Shown piece by piece: positions 1-11,265 of a DNA stretch of 64,000 nt. Source of the stretch: Mikania micrantha (lineage: Eukaryota; Streptophyta; Magnoliopsida; Asterales; Asteraceae). Numbering within the stretch: the stretch's first letter is position 1; each line of letters opens with the position of its first letter. The notes under the pieces were generated by a model. That model saw only the letters and a list, made by a program, of their open reading frames with translations. It did no database searches and had not been told where the DNA came from. The stretch is from positions 46,371,935 through 46,435,934 of the forward strand of contig CM018695.1 of the NCBI GenBank assembly GCA_009363875.1. The letters are read 5' to 3'. Made by a program: the position numbers and the translations under genes.

Positions 1-424
1 CAAAATAAGGTTGTAAATATCTAAAATTACAATGATTATATTTATAAATAGTAAAAGTCCTAATTTTGACTTTCCAAGTCAAAATTCGTTGGTTTAACAT
101 ACAAAAATTCGAGTTAATCATAAATTCAGAATTGTAACCGACTTGAACTATCATAATCATCACAATTATGATTATTAAAAGTTTCTGAAAGTTATTGAGC
201 CAGTAATTAGCCGAATTAAGCCTCTAATGAACTAGAAAGTCGAAACCGTTACTATTTGTTATCAAAATCGTGAAATTCAATCATTTTGCACGAAATCAAT
301 CACACTGAGAGACTAGTCGGCACATTTAGAAGAAAATTCAAGCAACAATTGAATCCTCGAAGCTGTAATCAACGAATTGGATCAAGAGGCGACCAAAACT
401 CAAGGCTAAAGTCGATCTACTACA

Positions 425-1195
425 ATTCGATATCAAACAAGGTAAGAAACCACTTCTACATCTTCTGATATGGCCGATTAAGCGTACCCCTATGTTAATT
501 TCGACTGTCATCATCAACTTGATCGATTTCAAATTCTAGGGTTCTAACATAAAAACGATTTGGGGTTTTTTATTCAAAAGATTTCGAAAATCCAATTAAT
601 TGTTATCATCAGTTTCAGAATAAGCCGACTAAGCAAAACCATTGATCAATTGAGTGTTTTAACAACGAATTGATGGAGCGTTAATTCTAGGGTTTGTTGT
701 AAGAACGGATTTGGGGGTTTCTTGTTTAAATGGATTAATAGTCGAATTAAACCCTATAGGAAGTTTCAGAGTAATGCGTTTAAGGAAAGACATATACCAA
801 TTTCATGAGGTTATAGTGAATTGTTAGATTTCATGTTCTAGGGTTTGTTCTTGGAACTGAATTGGGGATTTTGATCAAGAAGGGTTCGAAAATCAAATTA
901 AATGTTACCATGAGCTTCAGAAAATGCCGATTAGGAGTAACCCTTTATTAATTTTGTAAAACAAAAACGAATTGTTAGGTTTTGAGTTTTAGGGTTCTTC
1001 ATGAAAAACGTTTTTGAGGATTTGATTCAAAAGAGTTTTGTAGTCGAATTAATCTTGATATTGAGCTTCGAAATGCATCCTATAACAGAACCCTCATGTT
1101 AATTTCAAAGCTTAACATCTAATTCAATGAGGTTGAATCCAAGAGTTCTTAACCGAAATAGACTTGGGGTTTTCTAAGCAATCAATGTTTAAAAT
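425..1195. repeat. 151-bp degenerate tandem repeat, about five units
   Basis: The landmark ttctagggtt(c/t), followed by gattt(g)gggg(g)tttt, then a stretch like tcgaattaa, then gagcttcaga, recurs at about 534, 685, 836, 987 and (eroded) 1139. That is a steady period of 151-152 bp. Units have diverged by substitutions and small indels. There is no open frame across units. It lies inside the left-edge LTR, so it probably belongs to that LTR's leader or U3. Confidence 0.7.
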
Positions 1196-1421
1196 CCAAT
1201 TAAGTTACACAATTGGTTGCGGATTAACCTAGGATGAAAAGCCCTATCGATTTGGGGTCGGTTGGGTTCGATTTGTGGGTAAATTGGGGAGCCATGTGGT
1301 TCGGTTATTATTAAACAAAGGGAACCGGGTTTCTCAAAGTTTAAAGTAATTAAATTCCAAGTTCTTATGCAAATGATTAGTTAGACTAGATGGTGAGATG
1401 GGTCTGTTGTGTCCGGGAGGT

Positions 1422-1439
1422 CACAGGTTCGAACCTGTG
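1422..1439. other. 18-bp perfect palindrome containing a tRNA B-box-like core
   Basis: CACAGGTTCGAACCTGTG reads the same on both strands and contains GGTTCGAACC, which matches the RNA polymerase III B-box consensus. Upstream sequence does not fold into the other arms of a tRNA. Confidence 0.5.
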
Positions 1440-1844
1440 GCTCTCTGGTTTTTGATATTTAGACCAAATTTTAGTATTTTGGTCATAATTTCTTCGTTAT
1501 AACTCCGATTTGACTCGTTCGACTTGCGTTAGAACCAGAATTTAATCCTGAACGTATTAGAATAATAAAATTCACATTTTAGACCGAAAATGTAATCGCG
1601 TATAAATACGTTTATTTAAATAAAATCATATACGGCCATATGATTTTATTTAAACGATTTTAAAGGTACGCGTACTTACGAATGCACATTCCTAACAAGT
1701 TTAACATACGTGTGTTGACACGTATGTGATATCAAGCACAAAACTACATCACGAATAATACTACGTTATTATTTAAACACAGGTTCTTCGTAGAGGACTT
1801 TCTACGTGATTTCAAGTGTTTGATCATTCTGCTCACTATCAAAG

Positions 1845-2336
1845 GTGCGTACACGGCCCCTTTCTTATTTTAACTGTTTTGGGGGAGAAAACATGTGCAA
1901 CAAACACTTTTAGATACATATCACTTGCATGAGTTAGCTGTTTACATTGAGTGCAAACATAGCATTACAAGTCCTTACATTTTGAACCGTTTAGTTTGCC
2001 GTAGTGCAAAGCGTGGTAGTTGGAAATAGATCTATTAGGTTTGACAAACCTCACTTGGTAGATGGGATCTACGCAAGTGTTTGACTGACCAAACACACAT
2101 TACTATTGTTTGTGCTAGACAATAGTGGCAAGGCAAAACATGCGATAGCATGCAACAGTCAGCTTCGGTGTCGACCACTTATGTAAATAGTATAAATGAC
2201 TAGCTATCATGACTATGCATGTGTGATTATGTTATCTGCAAACATTATATTCAAACTGTTGTTTTAAACATTGTGAATGCTTAAACCTGTGTAATGCACC
2301 AACCTTTGTGTTGACTTGATTTACATGTTTTCTCAG
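1845..2336 (+). other. Intron-like segment inside the left-edge LTR
   Basis: A donor-like AG|GTGCGT at 1845 and an acceptor-like TTTTCTCAG ending at 2336 enclose 492 bp, with 303 bp left to the LTR end. The same motif pair occurs at equivalent places in all other gypsy LTRs of the window. Splicing is an inference. Confidence 0.4.
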
Positions 2337-2639
2337 GACGCTAAGGTATACAAGAAAGCAGGCATGGACTAGGAGATCGAGTCGCATGCATGTTTTACAT
2401 TTTTGTTGTTTGGATTGAACATTTGGGATTTTGTTTTGTAATTTACATTTTACAACTGTTACGTTTGTTATTGTTTTAAAACGCTTCCGCAAACTTTGAA
2501 AACTTTGATATTACAGTTTTAGACCAAAATATGTTTTGAAATTCATATAGAGGTCTTCGTTATGTCTAATGATCTGAGATCCTGGTTTGTCACGTCCCAA
2601 ACGGTATGATTCCATTAGTTGAAAATTGGGGGTGTGACA

Positions 2640-3055
2640 CAATGGGTAGTGCGAACGCCCACATCAACCTTGATGATGATGAATACGTTGAAGGCCAACA
2701 TGATCGTGATGGCCCACGCATTTACTATGAACCGGATAAGCCAACAAGAAAGGGAAAAAGATCGGTTGCGTCCTCCTCGTCGCAAGAGGAGTTAATTCAA
2801 CAAATGGCGGAATTCAACTCGTTCAACAAAGAGGAACCCCAACAAAGAATTCGCCTTCGAGAAGAAAAACTTCGTGTTTTGCAAGAGGAGGAAGACGCAC
2901 GCATCCAGTTAATGCGCCGACAACAACAGACCTTAGACGAACAACAAAAAGCTGTAGATTTAGAGTTCATGGTGAAAGACCACACAATTTATCAAGAACC
3001 AATGTTACAACTGATTCTTGATCGTAAACGAGAAATTGCTGCACGCTGGGGATGA
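2640..3055 (+). pseudogene. C-terminal fragment of a NAM-associated-domain-like protein
   Basis: The open frame begins inside LTR sequence at 2606; genuine protein-like sequence starts after the LTR end, about residue 13. It has an acidic stretch (LDDDEY), a basic segment (RKGKR), then a long charged Q/E/R-rich coiled-coil region (residues about 65-120) and a short conserved-looking end, DRKREIAARWG. This layout resembles the C-terminal part of plant proteins labelled NAM-associated or Myb/SANT-like, many of which are companion proteins of PIF/Harbinger transposons. The N-terminal DNA-binding half is missing, apparently cut off by the LTR that ends at 2639. Function is unknown; it is probably a dead fragment. 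A transposon ORF1 remnant and a truncated host gene are both possible. Confidence 0.45.
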
Positions 3056-3667
3056 CATTGTCCCTTCTAGGTTTTTTAATTTAATTTTTTAGGTTGTATT
3101 CTCCTTTTTTTTTGGTTGTACTCTTTTTTTATTTTAAATTTAATGAACCTTTATTATTTTATTATTATTATTATTATTATTATTTATTGTTAAAAATAAT
3201 TAATTAAAAATAAGATTTGAAAATGTGAAAAAGTAGGACAACACCGTGCAAAATGGGGAAAAGTGGGGAAAGCTGATAAGGCGCTGATGTGACAATGGGG
3301 AAAAGTGGGACGACTCCTAGTGGCCTTATTAGATAATTTAATATTTTTTAGTAAAAACTGTGTTTATTGTTAACTTTATATTTTTACTCAAAGTATTTGC
3401 CATTTGGTGGGTAATGTTATTTTAAAAATTTAACGAAAGGTTTCTTATAAATAAATTTGTTGGATTGCAATATTTATAAAAAAATGTTTGATGTTTTTTT
3501 AGTTATTTTTTCATTAACGTTTTATTTAATTTTTCTGAAAATGTTTTTTTTTCTCATAAATGCATTAATCTTTCATGTATTATTTAATTTTTTTAAAAAT
3601 AATTTATTAACGTAGATATTCGATTCGGAACTATTATATGTATTGAAAAATTTTCAGAAGTTTAATG
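3056..3667. other. AT-rich non-coding flank with an ATT microsatellite
   Basis: This holds T-rich sequence following the NAM-like stop, an (ATT)n run at 3160-3184, and two short near-repeats of a gggg-aaaagtgggg(a) motif near 3253-3310. No gene seen. Confidence 0.6.
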
Positions 3668-4204
3668 TAACACCCCAACACGATTAGAGCTTCATCTTTA
3701 CATAATCATATCAAATGTAATTCTATAAATTCTTAAATATTGTGAATTTCAACAACATAATAATAATATACACAAGAGCTAATAATCTACATTTATTTTT
3801 ATAAACATATTTTCATACTCCCGAACACTCTTCTTTATCCCATATCTTGTTGTCTAGATAACATGGGTACAAGAGGGAAAACACAAAATGTACGTCTGAG
3901 AAAAATAATTTATCTTACCCTGTGAGTGGATAGAGGGTACAAGAGGGAAAACACAAAATGTACGCTTGAGTTTTCATAAATCAAAACTGAATAAAATAAA
4001 CAAATATATTTAAATTTTTACACAACTTCAAAAATGTATAAACTTGTTTTTTTGAATCTAAATATAGAATCTGAATTTATAAACAGGTATTTTTAAATCA
4101 GAATGTACCCGAAATCTTAGAATGTTCATTTAATTACAAAGGTTAATGCAGGGTAGCTAACCCATACATCCAGATGCGAATGGAGTGCAGGGTAGCTAAC
4201 CCAT
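3668..4204 (-). repeat. LTR-terminus-like fragment with two pairs of direct repeats
   Basis: It starts TGTAACACCCC, the form that minus-strand gypsy LTRs of this window show on the plus strand (compare 5875, 12513, 16835, 57475), but the rest does not match them clearly. A 30-bp direct repeat starting gggtacaagaggg occurs at 3865-3894 and 3935-3964. A 19-bp direct repeat (tgcagggtagctaacccat) occurs at 4147-4165 and 4186-4204. No coding potential. Confidence 0.35.
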
Positions 4205-5874
4205 TTCAGGTAAATTGCAACATTTACAAATTACTTTATCACATTCATATTCCTTGCAATTACACTTAATTAGGATTAATTAAGTAAGTCTTACATAAAC
4301 AATTGCGAAACAATAATTCGAGGAATTATCGAATCGTACATTACACATTGATTTTAGTAATCAAGTATGTCAAACATAAACACAATTGTGAAACGATAAT
4401 TCGGGGAATTATTGAATCGTACATTACATATTGATTATAATTAATCAAGTGTGCAAATCGAGCACAAACAATCATGAATCGGAATTTCTAGGAATTATCG
4501 AATCACACACGAGTCTTGTTACACGAACGTTCGTGAACTAACAAAACAATTAATCGAACGAACGAATGTGTCTTAGACGTCCTTAAGTGTTATTACGAAA
4601 GAAAACGACGAATACTAAACGTAAAACGAACGAGAAACAAACTATATAATTGAAAATGGGCAAATAGGTCTACTCGAGACCCGTCGCTGTACGCGACCCT
4701 CCTCACCGAAATCTTTCGCGGTACGCGAGGGGTTGACTGGGAGAATTCAAACTCAATAGAAAAGCTTCACGGTACGCGACGACCGATCAAATTCCTTTAG
4801 CGGTATGCGGCGTGTCTCGGAAGAGAAGCCCGACTATTTTGTCCTTGGTAGTACGCAGAGAGTTTCGGGGAACTCCCTTGGCGGTACACGATGAGTCCCA
4901 GACCTCAAAAACTCTATAAATACAACCCCATTCTTCACAACTCGGTTCTTTTGCCCAAACCACGAACTCTCTGCAACATTGGCCGACCAAACACCCTTGC
5001 AAATACATCCCGACCCTCTGTTAAGACACCATAGCCTCATCCTTGCATCATTGGAAGCTTTAGGACCATTGAAGCTTCAATAGAAGGTGTTGGAAGCCAT
5101 CAACAAGCAAGACATCATCATCAGCCATCATCTAAGCTCCTGAGTTGCTGTTCCAGTCAAGTGGTGACCATCAACCCATTTGTGAGGTAGTTCTAATGAC
5201 CCATTTCACCTAAAAACACACATGCATGCATGTATACCCATATGCAACTCCAAATCAAGCACATGCACGAATTTGTTGATGTTCTTGGATGATTGTTGAT
5301 GTATTGTAACTGATTTAGAGTATAGAAATGCTTGAGAATAAGTTTTGATAATATTTGTCAAAGACTTGTGACACTTACCATATATGGAAACTTTATTGTG
5401 CAAGTGGTTATTTAAATGAAGTTCTAGTCATGCTAGTTGAGTTTAAATGATGTATAAAAGTCTATTAGAATGTATATAAACATATTTAGGTAGTTAGATT
5501 GGTGAAAATATGGCTTTTGTTAATGACTTACTATTTTAGTAACTTTTAGAATCAAAAGGATGGATTTTGATGATTTGGCATGATTTGATAATATGTTAAT
5601 GTTGAAATGTGTTTAGGAATTTCGTAGAAATGTATTTGGAACTTTGGTTTGATGAAAACGGATTTTTAAACATATACTTACTAAATAAGGAAACTTTTAT
5701 TTGGGAAAATACCAAATGTGGTAGTATGGCAACTTGCAATGCTTGTATACATGTGGAATAAGGAAATGCTTGTATACGTAGTATGGCAAATGCTTGTTAT
5801 AGTACGGATACTTACTAAATAAGGAAACTTTTATTTGAATCTTTTTCGCGTATCGAGCACTTCCAGATCGTATA
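4205..5874 (+). repeat. Diverged B-type gypsy LTR fragment
   Basis: It begins ttcaggtaaattgc, matching the start of the element B LTRs just after their first 15 bases. It then follows the same order: regularly spaced (a/g)attat(c/t)gaatcg motifs, a GGTACGCG array (4690-4890), a TATA box with ctataaatac, cattggaag(c) motifs, and taaggaaacttttatttg-like motifs. It lacks the LTR 3' half. It stops where element A begins at 5875, and the sequence on the other side of A does not clearly continue it, so it was probably already truncated. Confidence 0.55.
4914..4923 (+). promoter_or_regulatory. TATA box of the B-type LTR fragment
   Basis: ctataaatac sits about 30 bp after the last of a series of GGTACGCG-like palindromes and is followed by a caacccc motif. 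The same order occurs in both element B LTRs. Confidence 0.45.
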
Positions 5875-6225
5875 TGTTACACCCCGAGCCAGCGGGTTGG
5901 ATCAACTTCCCCGTCGGGCGGAAGGTTCCCGGGGCGCGATATTGTGAGTGATAATCGGAATGATCAGATTGTTTACATTGCACATGATATATAAATGAGA
6001 AGCTACTAAATGAAAATAGAATTACAAAGTTAAATTATATCAGTTTAGTTCATAATTTAACAATGTGAATCTACTATCAACATCATAAATCTTCTATCTT
6101 GTATCTGCACAAGATATACAAAATAATCTGTAAATGATGTTTCAAAAGATGCAGGTCCAAAAGCTAGGTCCTCTAACTGGTATCCTAGTCCAAAAGTATA
6201 ACTCCTTAGTTGACCTGTTCGTCAC

Positions 6226-6285
6226 CTGAGAAGTCATGCAAAAATAAAGTCAACACAATGTTTAAAAAAGGGGCGATGAACTCAC
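6226..6285 (-). other. 60-bp intron-like segment in element A 3' LTR
   Basis: On the minus strand, ACAG|GTGAGTTCATCGCCCC begins the segment and GCATGACTTCTCAG ends it, only 60 bp in all. The ends match those of the much longer equivalents in B, C and D. It is duplicated at 17186-17245 in the other LTR. Confidence 0.4.
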
Positions 6286-7139
6286 CTGTGTTGCTCTGTA
6301 CTGTACTACCACAAAATGCACGCTCTTTGTTTGTAGGCTATGTATCTTCAGTTCCTGAGTTGTTTTAAAAGAATTCGAATACGATAAGTATACGTATTGA
6401 TCGTCGTATCTAAGGATTGGTCTCGGTACGCAACTAGGTGTCCTATGTACCAATGTGCTTCTAAGATTTCATCTAACTAGTTTAAATCATTATCCGTTGA
6501 TAACCATTATCTCCCAACTAACGTTACAAGTCTTTAATTAAGCCGCTTCTAATTTAATTCATTTTAAGTTAAATAATAAGTCAAAATCATTTATTTTAAT
6601 TCAATAAAGTTTATAAACCAATTTTCTTTTATTGAAACATAGTTAACTTAATTAGAATGACATTTAACATATGATGGGCTTAGGTTAGGTCCATTGGGCC
6701 CACCTCGTCCCATTGCTAGCCTTTGATTACCAAACGATCGCAAATTAAAATCCTTGAATAATACGACATAGATAATTAACTCACCTAGGTTAGTTATCCG
6801 TATTAAACTTTTCCTAAAGTTTAAGTGTTAATAATTAAATTAACACTCCATCATTTATGCTTTTGCTTTGATCCACTTGAGCTCATAATAATTTCCCAAG
6901 TGTTAAGCTAATTCAATATATATATTAACAACTTATATTAAGTTGTTAGTGTGTTTTAAGAAATCCATTTCTATCCGAACTCGAATTCATGTTTTCTTTA
7001 ACCCTTCACAAATCGAATAACCTATTATCACCCAAAGAAAACCTTAGTTCTCCTAAAAATTGATTCGCATGGAATTGAATATCCTAGGTTATTCCCATGC
7101 ATACACTTGTAAAACCTAATCTCATGCATGCACACCCAT

Positions 7140-7510
7140 TTGTTCGCCTAAGGCTTTAGGTTCATCGCCCTTCTATTCTTCCACATAGGTTCGCTGTAAA
7201 TGGATTGGATTGTCCCAAGGTTCGGCTAACTCAAAAGTATCCTAGGTTCGCTGCCCACCTAAGTGTCCAGCTTCTTCAAGGTTCGGTATCCAGGGTTCGG
7301 GTAGGTAAGATTCGGTGCTGGCCTCAGGTTCGCAGGAGGCAAGGTTCGTGAATAGCATAGGTTCGTAGCATGTGAGGGTTCGTGGGTCTAGATCTTCGGC
7401 TGGATGCTGGTTCGGCTGATAGGAGGTTCGTGATAATGGGTTCGTTGGTCTAAGGTTCTTCACATGCAAGGTTCGGCCAGGTTGTATCCAGGTTCGGTTC
7501 TTGCCCTGTT
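7140..7510. repeat. GGTTCG-rich array in element A 3' LTR
   Basis: (A)GGTTCG recurs every 15-25 bp (sense strand CGAACC). The spacer sequence between copies varies, so this is an array of a short motif and not a simple tandem repeat. The open frame across it on the minus strand is low-complexity and not a gene. Confidence 0.6.
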
Positions 7511-8531
7511 GCAGGTCTATCTACAAAGCTTCCTAGTTGTTTAAAATGGTTTATCTTAAGATTTCTAAGTGCTTAGAACCGGTTAGAACAACAAGTTGCA
7601 AAGGTCGTGATTCACACAAAAACCAAAATAAAAACTAAGATTTACCTCAAAAAGGATTGATGAAAGCCTAGATCCCTTGTACTTTCGTGATCTACGGGAT
7701 GTGGGGGTCGTTTTGACACCGAGAACTCTTGAAATGGTCGAGAATTGAGTGAGATCTTGTAGAGAGAATGTGGAGAGAAAATCTAGAGAGAGAGGGAGAC
7801 GAAATTGTGAGGGAATTTGGTTGGTGGTGGTTGTGCATTCACTGACCACATTTAGTGGTTCAAAATAACCCGGGTATGTTCGGTCTTGCTCGGTTTCGCG
7901 TAGAAACGTCGTTTCGCGTGGTTTTCGTAACAAAACGACTCGGATTTAAAAATAGGATTTATGAAATTATTTTAGGTGGTTATTCCTAGTAAAATTAACT
8001 AAATATCTTTTGTTTATTTAAAATTTTCAGAAATATTTAATTAATTGTTTTAAAATTGAATCGTACAGTCGTCGCGCGTATTTGTTCGAATCGTCACTCG
8101 TACGAACACGACGATAACTATACTTTTCAATATTGTTCTCTAATTATCGAATATCATTCAGAACATTAAACTTTCAGATTTATCCGTACAGATAGTCACC
8201 TATACAAATAATCCGTCGATTTAGCATTCACGTAACGACATTCGGGTTGTTTTGTTCTGTAATGCCTCACATACGTTTATACATAATAAAATCCTAACAA
8301 ATAATCACATGATGGTCCTGTATTGCCAGATAATTATCCGACTGATGAACCATGTTTTCTGAATTCTGTTTCTCTGAAATGATTCTGAATTCACTGTTTG
8401 ATAACACGAACTGATAACAATACATGATATGAACATGACATACAATGAAATACGTAAAGTTTGTACCTGATTACTGTTCATGTCACTGTTGAGATCACTG
8501 TTCCGGTGACGTTTCCGGCACTGATGTTACA

Positions 8532-8550
8532 GTCTTTCGTTGATAGAGAA
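8532..8550 (-). other. Polypurine tract region of element A
   Basis: Immediately inside the 3' LTR the minus strand reads tctatcaacgaaagac before the LTR start. It corresponds in position to the caacaagggga tract of elements B and D but is less purine-rich. Confidence 0.4.
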
Positions 8551-8565
8551 ATTTCGTCCCAAAAT

Positions 8566-9912
8566 TTAAGAATCATTATCAGGTACGGTTTCCTCTGTTA
8601 ACAGTTGGGGATACTTAGACTTCATGTGATCTTCACGTTCCCAAGTAAACTCAGGTCCGCGCTTTGAGTTCCATCGAACCTTTACAATCGGAATACGGCT
8701 TCGCCTTAGTTGTTTAACTTTGCGATCCATAATTTCCAAAGGTTCTTCGATAAACTGTAACTGTTCATCAACTTGAATTTCTTCGATTGGAATGATGAGT
8801 GACTCGTCAGCAAGGCATTTCTTTAAGATTGAGACGTGACACACGTCATGCACACCACTGAGTTCATCCGGTAAACTCAGTCTATACGCTACAGGAACAA
8901 TACGTTCAATGATCTCGAACAGTCCCACGTATCGCGGTGCTAACTTGCCTTTCTTTTCAAAGCGTACTACACCTTTCCATGGGGATACCTTCAATATGAC
9001 ACGGTCTCCCACTTGGAATTCCAACGGCTTGCGCCGTTTGTCGGCGTAGCTCTTTTGTCTGCTTCTTGTAGCTTGTAATCTTTGTTGAATCTGGGCGATC
9101 TTGTCGGTAGTCTCCTGAATATACTCAGGCCCAGTTATACGGTTATCTCCAACTTCAGTCCAATAGATCGGTGATCGGCATTTTCGACCATACAAAGCCT
9201 CAAATGGTGCGCATCCAATGCTACTATGATAACTGTTGTTGTAGGAGAATTCAATCAGTGGCAAATGAGAATCTCAATTTCCACCGAAATCCAACACACA
9301 GGTTCTCAATATGTCCTCCATGGTCTGAATTGTGTGTTCGCTTTGCCCGTCCGTTTGTGGATGGTAAGCTGTACTCAGATTTAACTGCGTCCCTAGAGAT
9401 TTCTGTAATGATTTCCAGAACCTCGATGTGAATCTACTGTCTCTATCAGAAATAATGGAAAATGGCACACCGTGGCGTACCACTATCTCATTGATGTATA
9501 GTCTCGCCAGTTTATCCATTGTGAAGGTCTCACGCATTGGCAAGAAGTGAGCAGATTTCGTCAAACGATCAATGATAACCCAAATCGTATCATGACCACT
9601 GGAAGTGCGGGGTAGCTTGGTAATGAAATCCATAGCTATTTGTTACCATTTCCAGAGCGGAATCTCAGGCTTTTCCAGTTAACCAGACGGTTTCTGGTGT
9701 TCCGCCTTTACCTTCGCACACTTAAGACATCGACCGACGTACTCGGCTATGTCTTTCTTCATCCCCGGCCACCAATAAAATCCACGTAAGTCTTGGTACA
9801 TTTTATCAGCGCCTGGATGCACAGAGTATTTAGTCTTGTGTGCTTCATTGAAGATAAGTCTTCTCAATTCGTCTACCGTCGGAATCCATATACGATCCTG
9901 GTAGGAGATCAC
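8566..9912 (-). pseudogene. Element A integrase with chromodomain-like tail (broken)
   Basis: Read right to left: the N-terminal zinc-binding part (9679-9912) keeps HKTKYSVHPG and CLKCAKVK (His and Cys pairs). The catalytic core (9274-9633) keeps MDFITKLP, SDRDSRF and GQSEHTIQT, so all three acidic residues remain visible. The C-terminal part (8566-9264) keeps the VGDRVILKVSPWKG barrel motif and ends in a chromodomain-like segment with VKVRWNSK and FTWERED. Stop codons after the zinc-binding part and after the core separate the blocks. The enzyme would insert element cDNA into chromatin; the tail type is thought to steer insertion to histone-marked chromatin. It cannot make a full protein as it stands. 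Confidence 0.8.
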
Positions 9913-11250
9913 CCCATCAGGCTTAGTCTCAAGTTGTTTCTCTGCTCCACAGTCAAGTTCTTCTTCAGATTTCCTCTATCAACTAATTCTTGTTGTGCTT
10001 GAATAATCTTGTCTCGTAGGCTGGTCTGCACAGTCATTCCCATTGCTCTGACGCGCAAGGGCTTGACCCGTTCTTTCCGGCTCAAGGCATCAGCTATAAC
10101 GTTCTCCTTTCCCGGATGGTACTTGATCACACAATCGTAATCATTTAGAAGTTCAACCCAACGACGCTGTCGCATGTTGAGTTCCTTCTGATAAAAAATG
10201 TGCTGCAGACTCTTGTGATCGGTAAATATGGTACACTTAGTGCCATATAGGTAATGCCTCCAAATCTTCAATGCGAAGATTACAGCTCCCAATTCCAGAT
10301 CATGAGTAGTGTAATTCTTCTCATGAACCTTTAAGCGATAACTTTGTCCCGTTGCATCAGCACGCAACCAAGTCCCTGATGGGAAGCATCACAATACACA
10401 ACAAAGTCATCACAGCCTTTTGGAAGAGCTAAGATTGGAGCATCACATAACCTCTGTTTCAATGTCTGAAAAGCATCTTCTTGTTTATGTTCCCAGACAA
10501 ATGGTTCACTTTTCTGGGTTAACTTAGTGATAGGCAAGGCTATCTTAGAAAAGTTTGAGATAAACCTTCTATAATAACCTGCCAATCCCAGAAAAGACCG
10601 TATCTCCGTAGGTGTCTTCGGAGTATCCCAATTCTTTATCGCCTCAATCTTGGCAGGATCTACATGTATTCCCTCACTGTTGACTACATGTCCCAGAAAT
10701 TGAACTTCTCTTAGCCAAAATTCACACTTAGAGAATTTGGCATAAAGTTTCTCTTCCTTCAACAGCTCCAAGATCTTCCTGAGATGTTGCTCGTGGTCTG
10801 CTTTGCTCTTGGAATAAATCAGTATGTCATCAATGAAAACAATGACAAACTGATCCAGATACGGCTTGCACACTCGGTTCATGAGGTCCATGAAAACCGC
10901 GGGTGCATTCGTCAATCCGAAAGGCATCACCATAAACTCGTAATGCCCATATCTGGTTCGAAACGCCGTCTTCGGTATGCCTTCATCTTGAACTCTGAGT
11001 TGATGATATCCAGACCGTAGATCAATCTTGGAAAAAATACTGCGCTCCTTGTAACTGATCGAACAAATCATCAATCCTCAGCAATGGATACCGATTCTTG
11101 ATGGTTAGCTTGTTCAGCTCGCGGTAGTCTATACACATCCGAAATGATCCGTCTTTCTTTTTCACGAACAAGACCGGAGCTCCCAAGGTGAGTAGCTTGG
11201 TCTGATGAATCTTTTGTCAAGTAGCTCCTGTAACTGATTTGACAATTCCT
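9913..11250 (-). pseudogene. Element A reverse transcriptase and RNase H (broken)
   Basis: The RT block (10331-11074) keeps KIDLRSGYHQ, the MPFGLTNAPAVF segment and the catalytic FIDDILIYSK. The linker continues with RSFLGLAGYYRRFI and an RNase H start, YCDASHQGLGCVLMQ. A frame change near 10340-10370 moves RNase H into another frame (9909-10367), which keeps HDLELGAV, FTDHKSL and ADALSRKE. Upstream, the RT N-terminal part (11075-11250) is scrambled by frameshifts and stops. It is a decayed copy; the catalytic motifs that remain look intact. Confidence 0.8.
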
Positions 11251-11265
11251 GCATCTCTGAAGGTG

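Larger units (their letters stand above)
1..2639 (+). repeat. 3' part of a chromovirus-type LTR (left end outside window)
   Basis: No coding frame of note. The right half resembles the LTRs of gypsy element B at 40636 and 48353. It shares a stretch reading cacggcccctttc followed by ggggagaaaaca near 1853-1891, then tttgtgttgac and catgttttctcagg near 2304-2337, then gagtcgcatgca near 2380. It ends in ggggtgtgaca at 2639, the same kind of end as the other LTRs here. No primer-binding site follows 2639; sequence of another origin (a NAM-associated-like gene tail) starts directly. It is therefore a solo LTR or the downstream LTR of an element lying to the left. The left half (1-1300) holds a 151-bp tandem repeat. 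The boundary at 2639 is fairly sure; the left boundary is not visible. Confidence 0.6.
5875..8531 (-). repeat. Element A downstream (3') LTR
   Basis: On the plus strand it starts TGTTACACCCCGAGCC and ends GATGTTACA. It matches the 16835-19608 copy along its length, with small differences such as fewer GGTTCG repeats around 7450-7510 and about 117 bp less overall. Next to it, at 8532, lies the purine-rich tract of the element strand. Confidence 0.85.

Noticed and set aside
1381..1450. Possible tRNA gene around the ggttcgaacc motif
   Set aside because: Only a T-arm-like palindrome is present. No acceptor stem, D-arm or anticodon arm can be paired at tRNA distances.
7583..7933. Minus-strand 116-codon frame and its copy at 18657-19013
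   Set aside because: It lies wholly inside element A LTRs, spans a GAGAGA-rich stretch and has no domain; it is duplicated only because the LTR is.
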